DNA of 64,000 nucleotides from Pseudomonas ekonensis (GTDB lineage Bacteria; Pseudomonadota; Gammaproteobacteria; Pseudomonadales; Pseudomonadaceae). A program made the position numbers and the translations under genes. The stretch is from assembly GCF_019145435.1 (NCBI RefSeq), contig NZ_JAHSTS010000001.1, forward strand, positions 1,564,001 to 1,628,000, written 5' to 3'. Shown piece by piece: positions 1 through 7,922 of this stretch. The notes beneath the pieces are model-generated. The model did no database searches. It worked only from the letters and a program-made list of their open reading frames with translations, and had not been told where the DNA came from. Numbering within the stretch: the first letter of the stretch is position 1; each line of letters begins with the position of its first letter.

Positions 1-238
1 CGTTGCGCTTGAGCCGCTGGCGGACCGCCAACGGATCGAGCTGCGCATTGGCCGGTTGCTGCAGCGCGCCGCTCAGGGCCGCCCGCAGGTGCTGGGCATC
101 GGTTTGCCAGGCGCGGACTTGTGCGGCTTCGTCCGGGTGGCTGGCGAGCCAGGTTTCCAGCTGTTGCCGGTCGGCGTCGTTGAGCTGGCGGTCGACATAA
201 GCGTGAAGGTCACGCTCGCTGGGGGGCAGACTGATCAT
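1..238 (-). CDS. Anti-sigma factor, N-terminal part (cut by window edge)
   Basis: Partial gene; the first 79 residues are visible and the rest lies before base 1. It begins MISLPPSERDLHAYVDRQL, a typical opening of membrane anti-sigma factors paired with ECF sigma factors (an acidic helix with a HAYVDxxL pattern, then a helix rich in Gln and Ala). Its ATG overlaps the TGA of the upstream sigma gene by 4 bases (TCAT at 235-238), so the two are translationally coupled. By family knowledge it would hold the sigma factor inactive at the inner membrane until a signal arrives. The transmembrane and periplasmic parts cannot be seen, so the signal cannot be inferred. Confidence 0.8.
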   Translation of the reverse strand, partial: MISLPPSERDLHAYVDRQLNDADRQQLETWLASHPDEAAQVRAWQTDAQHLRAALSGALQQPANAQLDPLAVRQRLKRN

Positions 239-741
239 TTGAGTATCCGCATGGAAGGGCTGCTGATTTCGCCGTCGCTGAGCTGGCGCAAGGCCTGGCG
301 GGCGCGGGACAGGCGCGACATCACGGTGCCGATGGGGACGTCGAGGACTTCGGCGGCCTCCTTGTAGCTCAAGCCCTCCACCGAGACCATCAGCAGCAGG
401 GCGCGCTGTTCGGCGGGCAGGCGGTCGAAGGCTTGCAGGGTGGAGCGGGCGATCACCGTGCGCTCCACCGAAGGTTCGGCGTCGTCACGGCCGGTGAAGA
501 ACTCAAGCATGCGCGCATAACGCCGCGAGCGCCGGTGGGCATCGAGAAACTGACGGTAGAGGATCGCGAACAGCCAGGCGCGCAGGTCGCCGTCCGGGCG
601 CTTGTCCCGCCAGCCCGACAGGGCCCGTTCCAGGCTGGCCTGCACCAGGTCATCGGCGCTGGCGGCGTCATGCGTCAGCGAGACAGCAAAGCGCCGCAAT
701 CGGGGGAGCAGTTCGCGCAGCTGTTCGTCGAGTGTGTTCAT
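235..741 (-). CDS. ECF (sigma-70 family) RNA polymerase sigma factor
   Basis: About 168 residues from the start chosen here. Region 2 is seen as LRRFAVSLTHDAASADDLVQ followed by LRAWLFAILYRQFLDAHRR, and region 4 as LPAEQRALLLMVSVEGLSYKEAAE then DVPIGTVMSRLSRAR. The open frame extends to 879, but I chose the ATG at 741: the extra residues do not look like sigma factor, and an ECF-type promoter (781-807) lies inside that extension. The promoter motif matches the one before the peroxidase operon at 3323, which argues that the gene regulates itself and that operon. It is followed without gap by the anti-sigma gene. ECF identity is secure; the signal and subgroup are not known. Confidence 0.92.
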   Translation of the reverse strand: MNTLDEQLRELLPRLRRFAVSLTHDAASADDLVQASLERALSGWRDKRPDGDLRAWLFAILYRQFLDAHRRSRRYARMLEFFTGRDDAEPSVERTVIARSTLQAFDRLPAEQRALLLMVSVEGLSYKEAAEVLDVPIGTVMSRLSRARQALRQLSDGEISSPSMRILK

Positions 742-780
742 GGAGGGTGAAAGCTCTAGGCCGGAAGCGGCATCGAGAGG

Positions 781-807
781 AAGACGCCGCCCGAGCCCCG
801 TTATTCC
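781..807 (-). promoter_or_regulatory. ECF-type promoter of the sigma/anti-sigma operon
   Basis: Read on the minus strand, GGAATAA (807-801) is followed after 14 bases by CGTCTT (786-781), about 40 bases before the ATG at 741. The same motif with the same 14-base spacer stands before the catalase-like gene (3323-3350). GGAAT and CGTC are typical -35 and -10 elements of ECF sigma factors. Confidence 0.75.
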
Positions 808-972
808 ATTCCTGTGAAGGATGTTTTTACCAGCTTTGTAGGATAGTTCATCGCATTTTGTCATCTCTGTAATCGCCAAGCGTTTCCTCGCTCAACCCGT
901 TGGAACCGCGCCTTCAGGCACTTGTACCTGATGCGCCCGGACAACCTGTTGAGCCAGAAGGAAACGTCTTAT

Positions 973-2909
973 ATGCAAACTCTCGCGATAAACAGCCAGT
1001 CGGAACCCCGCTGCCGGCCTGCGTCGATTGTCGGCCGTGATCCTTGGCGGCGATTCGGGCAGGGCCCGACCGTCACCCCCGACTTTTTCCTGATTCACCG
1101 CGCCATCGAAGCGCAGGCGGCCAAGCAGCCGGAGGGTATCGCTGCCCGTCATCTCGGGTAGACCTTGACCTACGGCGAACTGAATCGCCAGGCCAATCGC
1201 CTGGCGGCGCACCTTAAGGCGCAGGGCGTGGCCGCCGGGGATCATGTCGCCTTGTTTGTCGAGCGTTCCATTCCCATGCTGGTCGGGATGCTGGTCGGGA
1301 TGCTGGCGGTGCTGAAGGTGGGGGCCGCCTACGTCCCGCAGCACGTCGGCATCACGCCGGCTGCGCAGTTGAGCCACATCCTGTCGGTCGCTTCGATCCG
1401 TGCGGTGCTGACGCTGTCGTCGCTGAGCCAGGCGATCCCGCTGACCGGCGAGCATCGGTGCATCGAGCTGGACACCTTCATGGCAACGCCGGGTGGGGCG
1501 GGCGATGAAGAGAACCCGACGGGCATCGATGTGTCGGCAGAGGCGCTGTGCTTCGTGCTGTTCACCTCCGGCACCACCGGCGTGCCCAATGGCGTGCGCG
1601 TCACCCACCGCAACGTCTGCAACATCCTGTTGACCGCTCCCGGCAACCTCGGCCTGCGCCCGGGGGTCAAGGTGGGGCAGATCCTGAACATCGCCTTCGA
1701 CATGGCGGCCTGGGAGACCCTGGGTTGCCTGGCCCACGGCGCCACCTTGCTGATCCGCGGCAAGGACATCGCCGAAACGGCCGAACAGTGCGATGTGCTG
1801 ATCGCGACCCCGTCGATCCTCGCCCGGCTCGTCCCGGCGCGCTGCACACGGATGCAGGTGGTGGCCCTGGCCGGCGAGCCGTGCCCGCGTCCCCTGGCGG
1901 ACCGCTGGGCCTCGTTCTGCACCTTTTACAACGCGTGCGGGCCTACCGAGACCACGATCATCAACACCCTGCAGCATTACCGGGGCGCAGGAGCGCGGGC
2001 GACGGGGTTTCGCTCACGTTGCTGGGGGTCAGCGGCACGCTGCTCGGGCTGCTGGCGCTGATCGCGGTGCTGGCGATGCCGCGGATCCGCGCGCGCTATC
2101 ACAACGGCTTCGAACGGATGCACCGATTCGGCGGGTGGACGGCGCTCGGATTGTTCTGGGCGATGACGCTGGCGTTCGCCGCCGACCGGCATCCGTCGGA
2201 TCCGCTGGCGCAGGCGCTTGTCGGGTCGGCGTCGTTCTGGGCGTTGCTGGTGGTCACGTGCAGCATCGCGTTGCCGTGGCTGCGCCTGCGCAGAGTCCCG
2301 GTGACATGGGTCAGGCCTTCTTCGCATGCGGTGATTGCGCGGTTTACCCATCACACGCCGTTCACCGGCTCTTCCGTTGCCATCAGCCGCCACCCGCTGT
2401 GGGAATGGCACGCCTTCGCCAACATTCCCGCACCGGGCGAAGACGGCTTTCGCCTGATCATTTCCCGGGCGGGTGACTGGACCGGTTCCTTCATCGAACA
2501 GCCGCCGTCCCACGTCTGGGTCAAGGGCATCACCACGGCAGGCGTGGCCCGCATCGAAACGCTGTTCAAGTCGGTGGTGTACATCGCCACCGGCAGCGGC
2601 ATCGGTCCGGTCCTGCCTCATCTGTTGGCCGGGCAGGTGCCGGCGCGCCTGGTCTGGTCGGCGCGCAGCCCGAGGGCCACCTACGGCGATGCGCTGGTGG
2701 ACGAGATTCTCGACGCTCAGCCTGAGGCACTGATCTGGGATACCCGGGAGTCGGGAAAACCGGATCTGGTGGCGTTGGCGTACGCGGCCGTCCGTTCCTT
2801 CGGTGCGGAGGCGGTGATCTGCATTTCCAACCAGCGCCTGACCGAGCAAGTGGTCGAGGAAATGGAAGCGCGGGGCATTCCGGCCTACGGCGCGATCTGG
2901 GATTCCTGA
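973..2909 (+). pseudogene. Broken AMP-ligase / transmembrane flavin reductase hybrid
   Basis: Remnant of one large gene. Positions 973-1980 encode an NRPS-like adenylation domain: a TYGELNRQANRLA motif, the nucleotide-binding FTSGTTGVPNGV loop, and NACGPTETTI. An in-frame TAG interrupts it at 1159-1161, just before TYGEL. After about 1980 the similarity jumps, and from frame 3 a second part continues to 2909: two or three hydrophobic helices (LLGVSGTLLGLLALIAVLAM; WTALGLFWAMTLAF), then an FNR-like reductase with HPLWEWHAFANIP (flavin region) and YIATGSGIGPVLP (nucleotide-binding loop). The latter half of the adenylation domain and probably the first membrane helices are missing, and the frame changes at the join. 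Hybrid proteins joining an AMP-binding domain to a ferric-reductase-like membrane domain are known in fungi and some bacteria. Almost certainly non-functional as one protein. Confidence 0.8.
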
Positions 2910-2954
2910 CAGGCCGTTGTCGTGGCTGTCGCAAATCAATTGAGGAGAATCAGG

Positions 2955-3269
2955 GTGAAGATGGACATGATTCTGACCGGACGTTCGATGTCCGCCGATG
3001 AGGCGGAGCGGGCCGGCCTGGTCTCTCGGGTGACGGGCGACGAGGACGTGATGGAGCAGGCCCTGGCGATCGCGCAGCGGATCAGCGGTTTCTCGCGGCC
3101 GGCCATGCTGGCTGCCCGGGAGGCGGTGGACCGTGCGCTTGAGGTGGGGTTGCGCGAAGGCATTTTGTCCGAGCGCCGCGGGTTTCATGCCTTGTTCGCC
3201 ACGCCGGAGCAGAAGGAGGGCATGCAAGCCTTTCTGGAGAAGCGCGAGCCTTGCTTCAACCCGAGCTAG
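2955..3269 (+). pseudogene. Enoyl-CoA hydratase/isomerase remnant (C-terminal half)
   Basis: Residues run KMDMILTGRSMSADEAERAGLVSRV and on to FLEKREPCFNPS, the C-terminal 100 or so residues of a crotonase-family enzyme (normal length about 257). The N-terminal half with the oxyanion-hole region is missing. A good ribosome site (TGAGGAG at 2941-2947) and a GTG at 2955 remain, so it looks as if the native start was joined to the C-terminal half by an in-frame deletion. It lies 45 bases after the broken AMP-ligase gene in the same direction and probably belonged to the same operon. Catalysis is not expected. Confidence 0.75.
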
Positions 3270-3322
3270 ACGGCTGAACACCGGTTCGCTCGCGGTTAAC
3301 TGAAAGAAACTACAGTTCAAAG

Positions 3323-3350
3323 GGAATAATCCTACGAGGCGTTCGTCTCA
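3323..3350 (+). promoter_or_regulatory. ECF-type promoter of the peroxidase-cytochrome b561 operon
   Basis: GGAATAA (3323-3329), 14 bases, then CGTCTCA (3344-3350), about 40 bases before the chosen ATG at 3390. It is identical in form and spacing to the promoter of the sigma gene at 781-807, so the sigma factor encoded at 235-741 is the likely reader. Confidence 0.75.
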
Positions 3351-3389
3351 TAGCACCTTTTCCTATGGCCGATGGCCCTGGAGTCTTTC

Positions 3390-4508
3390 ATGGTTGATCG
3401 CAGTTCACCGAACCGCTCGCCCGACACTTCACCACCTGGCGGCCCGCAGCGTCCGCCGTTGGGGGCCGCAAGCCTGTTGGTGCGCTTGACCGGCATCGCC
3501 GTGGTGGTCGCCGCAGTGGCCGGGGCGTTTGCCTACGTGCACGGCAGCTTCGACCCGCAACGCCTGACGCCCAAGGCGTTGGTCGATGTGCTGGAGAAGA
3601 ACAACGGCATCCACCCAGGCTTTCGCCGCAACCACGCCAAAGGTGTGTGCGTGATCGGGCGTTTCGAAAGCAGCGGCGAGGCGCGGGCGTTTTCCGCCGC
3701 CCAAGTGTTCAACGAACCCGTCACGCCCGTGGTCGGCCGCTTCGCGCTGCCGGCGGGCAGTCCCTATGCGCCGGACGGCAGCGTGCCGATCCGCAGCCTG
3801 GCCTTGCGCTTCAAGCAAGCCAACGGCCAGCAATGGCGCACCGGCATGAACAGCATGCCGGTGTTCCCGGTGGGCACGCCCGAGGCCTTCTATCAGTTGT
3901 TGCAGGCGCAGTCGCCGGATCCGGCCACCGGCAAGCCCGACCCGTCGAAGGTGCCGGCGTTCTTCGCCAGCCACCCGGAAACGGTGCCGTTCCTGACCTG
4001 GGTGAAGACGGCCAAGCCGTCTGCGAGCTATGCCACGGAAACCTACAACAGCGTCAACGCGTTCTACCTGGTCGACGCCGCGGGGAAAAAGCAGGCGGTG
4101 CGCTGGAGCATGGCGCCGCAGGCCCAGGACGCCGCCGGCGCTTCTGCGCCGGAGGGCGCCGACTTTTTGGAGAAAGACCTGGTGCAGCGCCTGGCGGCAG
4201 GGCCGCTGCGCTTTCAGTTGAACATCACGTTGGCCGATCCGGCCGACCCGGTGAACGACGCGAGCAAGGCCTGGCCCGCCGGCCGCAAGGTGCTGAACGC
4301 CGGCACACTGGTGCTGGAGAAGACGCAGCCGCAATTGAGCGGCGAGTGCCGTGACATCAACTACGACCCGCTGGTGCTGCCGGCCGGCATCGAAGGTTCC
4401 GACGATCCGTTGCTGGCCGCCCGTTCGGCCGGTTACGCCAATTCCTACCTGCGCCGCACCAGTGAAGTCAGCCAATTGCCCGCCACCCGACAGGAGGCTC
4501 GCCCATGA
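3390..4508 (+). CDS. Catalase-related peroxidase (SrpA-like), membrane-anchored
   Basis: 372 residues. A membrane anchor lies at about 25-48 (LVRLTGIAVVVAAVAGAFAYV), placing the heme domain in the periplasm. The catalase fold is seen in GFRRNHAKGVCVIGRF, which carries the distal histidine, in FALPAGSPYAPDG, and in RSAGY near the C-terminus, the R-x-x-x-Y pattern that gives catalases their proximal heme tyrosine. At about 370 residues it is shorter than true catalases and fits the SrpA/catalase-related subfamily, which acts mainly as peroxidase. I chose the ATG at 3390, behind GGAG, over the ATG at 3372. It overlaps the cytochrome b561 gene by 4 bases, suggesting that b561 supplies electrons. 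Likely controlled by the neighbouring ECF sigma factor. Confidence 0.88.
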   Translation: MVDRSSPNRSPDTSPPGGPQRPPLGAASLLVRLTGIAVVVAAVAGAFAYVHGSFDPQRLTPKALVDVLEKNNGIHPGFRRNHAKGVCVIGRFESSGEARAFSAAQVFNEPVTPVVGRFALPAGSPYAPDGSVPIRSLALRFKQANGQQWRTGMNSMPVFPVGTPEAFYQLLQAQSPDPATGKPDPSKVPAFFASHPETVPFLTWVKTAKPSASYATETYNSVNAFYLVDAAGKKQAVRWSMAPQAQDAAGASAPEGADFLEKDLVQRLAAGPLRFQLNITLADPADPVNDASKAWPAGRKVLNAGTLVLEKTQPQLSGECRDINYDPLVLPAGIEGSDDPLLAARSAGYANSYLRRTSEVSQLPATRQEARP

Positions 4509-5050
4509 GCAAGCAACCGACCCATTTTGCGTTTCCGGCGCGGCTGCTGCACTGGCTGATGGCGTTGATGATCATCGCGATGCTGTTCATCGGCGCGGGC
4601 ATGGTCGCTTCGGTGTCGGCGCGGCATGAATGGCTGATCAACCTGCACAAGCCCTTGGGCATCGCGATTCTGGCGTTGGCGGTCGTGCGGCTGCTGGTGC
4701 GGTTTTGCACCCGCCAGCCGCCGTTGCCCGAAGACCTGCCGGGCTGGCAGGCGATGGCGGCCAAGGCGTCACATGTCCTGCTGTACGGGCTGATGCTGGT
4801 GCTGCCGCTGCTGGGGTGGGCGATGATCAGTGCGGCGGGCGACCCGGTGATGCTGGGCCGTTCGCTGCAGTTGCCGTCGATCTTGCCGGCCGATGCGCAG
4901 GTGTTCGCGCTGTTGCGCAAGGCCCACGGCTATCTGGCGTACCTGCTGTTCGTGACGGTGCTGGTGCATTTGGCGGCTGCCTTGTTCCACGGCTGGGTGC
5001 GCCGCGACGGCGTGCTCGACAGCATGTTGCGTGGACGGGATCGCGGTTGA
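4505..5050 (+). CDS. Cytochrome b561 family protein
   Basis: 181 residues with four hydrophobic helices (about 14-35, 48-66, 88-110, 138-160). Conserved histidines lie in HWLMAL, NLHKPLG, and KAHGYLAYLLFVTVLVHLAAALFHGW, fitting two b-type hemes in the inner membrane. It starts in an ATGA overlap with the peroxidase gene and ends before a strong hairpin terminator. Family knowledge says these proteins pass electrons from the quinol pool to periplasmic partners; with this neighbour the inferred job is to reduce the peroxidase. Confidence 0.9.
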   Translation: MSKQPTHFAFPARLLHWLMALMIIAMLFIGAGMVASVSARHEWLINLHKPLGIAILALAVVRLLVRFCTRQPPLPEDLPGWQAMAAKASHVLLYGLMLVLPLLGWAMISAAGDPVMLGRSLQLPSILPADAQVFALLRKAHGYLAYLLFVTVLVHLAAALFHGWVRRDGVLDSMLRGRDRG

Positions 5051-5075
5051 CCGCCTGAGTGCGAATCGCCGTCGC

Positions 5076-5112
5076 AAAAAAAAGATCGCAGCCTGGCTGC
5101 GATCTTTTTTTT
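5076..5112. terminator. Bidirectional rho-independent terminator
   Basis: A GATCGCAGCC / GGCTGCGATC hairpin flanked by eight A on one side and eight T on the other. It ends both the peroxidase-b561 operon (plus) and the carboxypeptidase gene (minus). Confidence 0.95.
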
Positions 5113-5130
5113 GGTGCAAGGGGAGGGGGA

Positions 5131-6282
5131 TCAGCGCAGGCCGTCGACGATCTCGGCGATGGCGGTCAGCACGTCCTTGCCCAGTTGCTTGGAGCGCTTG
5201 CCCGACCAGCCGGTGAGGGCGTTGGGGTTGTCGTCGTGATCCTTGAACGGCATCTCCAGGGTCTGCGACAGGCAGTCGAACCGCTGGCCGACGCTGTTGC
5301 ACGCCAGGTTCATGTTGGCCTGGCCCGGTTCGTCGCGGGTATAGCCGTGCTTGGTCTGGAAGTCCTTGGTGATGCGCTTTAGGTGGCTGCGGAAATCCTC
5401 TTCGAGTTTTTCCAGGCGCGGCGTGAAGCCGGGGTTGCCTTCGCAGCCGGCGGTGAACACGTGCGGGATTTCCTCGTCGCCGTGGATATCCAGGAACAGG
5501 TCGACGCCGTACTTTTCCATCTGCTGCTGCACGAACAGGACTTCGGGGCTGACTTCCTGACTGGCGGTCTGCCAGGCGCGGTTCAGGTCCTGGCCCATGG
5601 CGTTGGTGCGCAGGTGCCCGTGGAATGCGCCGTCGGGGTTCATGTTCGGCACCAGGTACAGGTCGGCCTTGGCCAGCAGTTCGTTCAACACCTGGTCATC
5701 GTGGCGCTCCAGGCGTTCGATCACGCCTTCCATGAACCATTCGGCCATGTGCTCGCCGGGATGCTGCTGGGCGATGATCCAGACCTTGCGCCGGCCCTCT
5801 GCGCCGCTGCCCTTGCGCAGCAACTGGATGTCGCGGCCTTCGACGCTCTTGCCGGTGGCCAGCAGTTCGGTGCCGGCCTTGGTCAGGGCCTGATCGATCA
5901 GCCAGTCGTGACGGCCGCGGCTATAGGGCTCGAAGTAGGCGAACCAGGCGTGGGTCTGCTCGGCTTCGAGGCAGAAGCGCAGGCTGTCGCCTTCGAATTG
6001 GGTCGGAATGCGGAACCAGTTGACGTGGTCGTAGGAAGCGACCGCCTGATAACCGGTCCAGGCCTTGTTGTAGGACGATTGACTGGCGTTGACCAGGCGG
6101 AACCAGTGTTCCTGATGGACATGCAGGCCGCTGGCCTTGAAGTGGAACCACTGGAAATGGTTGCTGCGGGTGTCAGGGCGGATCGCCAGCACCGGGTTGA
6201 GCGGGTTGCTGATGTCGACAACCTGGATGTTGCCGCTGTCGAAGTTGGCGCTGATGTCGAACGAAGATTTGGCCACGGTCAT
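5131..6282 (-). CDS. M14-type (cytosolic carboxypeptidase-like) zinc peptidase
   Basis: 383 residues, no signal peptide. An N-terminal beta domain (about 1-125) precedes the M14 catalytic domain. Zinc ligands are visible in QHPGEHMAEW (His and Glu of the HxxE motif) and in LFLDIHGDEE (third His); NMNPDGAFHGHLRTNAMGQDLNR carries the substrate-binding residues and QTLEMPF the catalytic Glu. This order matches the bacterial relatives of animal cytosolic carboxypeptidases. The natural substrate is not known; these enzymes remove C-terminal residues, often Glu or Asp. It stands alone, ending at a shared terminator. Confidence 0.85.
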   Translation of the reverse strand: MTVAKSSFDISANFDSGNIQVVDISNPLNPVLAIRPDTRSNHFQWFHFKASGLHVHQEHWFRLVNASQSSYNKAWTGYQAVASYDHVNWFRIPTQFEGDSLRFCLEAEQTHAWFAYFEPYSRGRHDWLIDQALTKAGTELLATGKSVEGRDIQLLRKGSGAEGRRKVWIIAQQHPGEHMAEWFMEGVIERLERHDDQVLNELLAKADLYLVPNMNPDGAFHGHLRTNAMGQDLNRAWQTASQEVSPEVLFVQQQMEKYGVDLFLDIHGDEEIPHVFTAGCEGNPGFTPRLEKLEEDFRSHLKRITKDFQTKHGYTRDEPGQANMNLACNSVGQRFDCLSQTLEMPFKDHDDNPNALTGWSGKRSKQLGKDVLTAIAEIVDGLR

Positions 6283-6465
6283 ATCGGTTCCTGGACAGGA
6301 TTTTTATGGTGGCTACTTTACACGCAAGACGGGGGTGAAACCGAGGGAAATTGCGGGGTGTGCGGGTGGGGGCGTCCTCCATGACGCGCAGGCAGCTTAG
6401 TGGCTGTGCGATTGATTCTCAAGTGCTAAATGTCATTGTCTGGTGCCGGTTCGGCCGGGTTCGGC

Positions 6466-6493
6466 TTGCCAAGCGATATTCTTTTGATATTAT
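6466..6493 (+). promoter_or_regulatory. Possible sigma-70 promoter facing the PrrF-type sRNA
   Basis: TTGCCA (6466-6471), 16 bases, TATTAT (6488-6493). It reads rightward into the end of the PrrF gene and has no protein-coding gene directly behind it. The surrounding stretch 6400-6560 is richer in A and T than its flanks. Only the hexamers support it. Confidence 0.35.
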
Positions 6494-6559
6494 CCGCGCC
6501 ACCGAATTTGCGGCACCTAAAGACTTCATTAGCCTGAAGCCATAAGCCAGAAAACTGGC

Positions 6560-6671
6560 AAAAAAAGACCCGGCAAAAAGCCGGGTCAAAAACCGTGATT
6601 AGCCTGATGAGGAGATAGTCCAGAAGACCGACCTAAGGTCTCTGGTCCATCGGCCGGTCTCGCGACCAGTT
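6560..6671 (-). ncRNA. prrF: PrrF-type iron-responsive small RNA
   Basis: Read on the minus strand from 6671, the sequence starts AACTGGTCGCGAGACC. It contains the conserved PrrF pairing core CTCCTCATCAGGCTAATCAC (6613-6594) and ends in the hairpin GACCCGGC-TTTTT-GCCGGGTC followed by seven T. I recognise this core and terminator from the Pseudomonas PrrF family. Behind it stands a promoter covered by a near-consensus Fur box (6678-6697). By family knowledge PrrF is made when iron is scarce and, with Hfq, blocks mRNAs of iron-containing proteins such as sodB and TCA-cycle enzymes. The 5' end is inferred from the -10 position. Only one copy is present in this window. Confidence 0.93.
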
Positions 6672-6677
6672 GCGTCC

Positions 6678-6706
6678 AATAATAATCATTATCATTTGCA
6701 AGTCAA
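6678..6706 (-). promoter_or_regulatory. PrrF promoter with overlapping Fur box
   Basis: On the minus strand: TTGACT (6706-6701), 16 bases, TATTAT (6684-6679). The Fur box AATAATAATCATTATC (plus strand, 6678-6693) matches all but about one base of the corresponding part of the consensus GATAATGATAATCATTATC and covers the spacer and -10. Iron-loaded Fur would block transcription. Confidence 0.88.
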
Positions 6707-6757
6707 ATGATTTTATCTGCGCGATCGGAAAAATCTTTCCGGTCCCTGTTCCGTCCC

Positions 6758-7096
6758 TCAATGACCGCCGCCATCGAGCGAGTGATCGACCATCGCCCGT
6801 GCCATGTCCACCATGTGCACCACCGAAAACGCCAGATCCCGACTGACGCCCTGCAGCCCGTCCGTGGCCTTGATCGCCGTTGCCGCCGCGCAGCGCAGAA
6901 GGTCGGAGGCATGCACCAGGGATTCCTCGCTGCTGAGGTTGCGGTTGACGCCGAAGAAGCGGTCCTCGGTGTCGGGTTCGGACACAGTCGGTTTCAAGTA
7001 ATAGTCCAGTGCGCGTTGCGCGGCAGCGCTTCCTTGAGGTGAAGTGAGCGTGGTGTCGATCTGCAGGTCGGGCAAGTCTTTGCTGGTGATGTTCAT
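6758..7096 (-). CDS. DUF6124 family protein
   Basis: 112 residues, no signal peptide or membrane segment. It resembles the small Pseudomonas DUF6124 family: an acidic N-terminus, ALDYYLKP, a DRFFGVNRNLSSEESLVHASDLLRCAAATA core, and a helical C-terminus VVHMVDMARAMVD. Function is unknown. The start has AGGGAG about 11 bases upstream. It is divergent from a LexA-like repressor; the palindrome GTTCA-N6-TGAAC at 7121-7136 lies in the gap and could be an operator. Confidence 0.75.
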   Translation of the reverse strand: MNITSKDLPDLQIDTTLTSPQGSAAAQRALDYYLKPTVSEPDTEDRFFGVNRNLSSEESLVHASDLLRCAAATAIKATDGLQGVSRDLAFSVVHMVDMARAMVDHSLDGGGH

Positions 7097-7153
7097 GGCG
7101 TGAGGTCACTCCCTGTTCGTGTTCAAATCCATGAACCAAGCATAATACCCGGC

Positions 7154-7184
7154 GTATTTGTGACCAGAATTTAAATACTACAAT
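7154..7184 (+). promoter_or_regulatory. Palindromic operator/promoter of the LexA-like repressor
   Basis: The inverted repeat GTATTT (7154-7159) - 13 bases - AAATAC (7173-7178) runs into a possible -10 TACAAT (7179-7184), with a weak -35 TTGTGA inside the repeat. Its position fits self-repression by the gene that starts at 7227. A second inverted repeat, GTTCA-N6-TGAAC, lies at 7121-7136. Confidence 0.45.
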
Positions 7185-7226
7185 ATGTGTTTTGCTGGCC
7201 GAAGGCGTCCACGTATGGTGCCGCAC

Positions 7227-7883
7227 ATGGATAAATGGATTGAATTGGTCAAGGCCAAAATGAGTGAACTCAAAGTCACTCAAGTCGAACTCGGCGAGCG
7301 CGTCGGCATGTCCCAGGGTGGTATCGGCCATTGGCTGAACAAACGTCGGGAGCCGGGCGTCGATGAGATGAACCGGGTGCTCAAGGCGCTGGGAATGGAT
7401 TTTCTCGAAGTGGCGCTGGTGATCCGCGAACCGCAGCCGGACGCCGACGAGGGGATGCCGCTGGCGCAGAAGTACAACCCGTACTTCCGCTATCCCGTCA
7501 ACGACTGGCGAGAGCCCCTGCAGGTGCGCGAAGCCGAACCTGCGTATGCGGGCGTCCAGGACAAGCGCCGCTTCGAACTGACGGACTACCATGCCCGCGG
7601 CGCGGCGTTCTGGCTGCTGGTGACGGGGGACTCGATGATGGCGCCCAGCGGCCCGAGCATCGCCGAAGGGATGCTGATCCTGGTGGATCCGGCATTGGAG
7701 GCGGTGCCGGGCAAACTGGTGATCGCCCAATGGGCGGACAGCGAGGAAGCGATCTTCCGCAAACTGATCGAAGAGGGCGGCCAGCGTTACCTGTTGCCGC
7801 TCAATCCGACCTGGCCGAAAGCCCTGTTCACCGACGCATGCCGAATCATCGGTGTCGTGGTGCAGGCAACGGCCAGGTATTAG
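7227..7883 (+). CDS. XRE-family repressor with LexA-like S24 peptidase domain
   Basis: 218 residues from the ATG at 7227; the frame opens at 7185, but that extension is not conserved-looking. The helix-turn-helix is at about 16-40 (VTQVELGERVGMSQGGIGHWLNKR). The S24 domain shows the nucleophile serine in TGDSMM (about 136) and the lysine in PGKLVIA (about 163). The Ala-Gly pair in AYAGV (108-109) could be the self-cleavage site, although it is nearer to the serine than in LexA. Proteins of this kind (PrtR and phage CI types) repress genes until DNA damage triggers RecA-assisted cleavage. No prophage or pyocin genes adjoin it, so its targets are probably itself and the divergent DUF6124 gene. 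Confidence 0.85.
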   Translation: MDKWIELVKAKMSELKVTQVELGERVGMSQGGIGHWLNKRREPGVDEMNRVLKALGMDFLEVALVIREPQPDADEGMPLAQKYNPYFRYPVNDWREPLQVREAEPAYAGVQDKRRFELTDYHARGAAFWLLVTGDSMMAPSGPSIAEGMLILVDPALEAVPGKLVIAQWADSEEAIFRKLIEEGGQRYLLPLNPTWPKALFTDACRIIGVVVQATARY

Positions 7884-7922
7884 TCGGATCGATCCTCGCC
7901 AGGCGTAGGATCGATCCTCATT

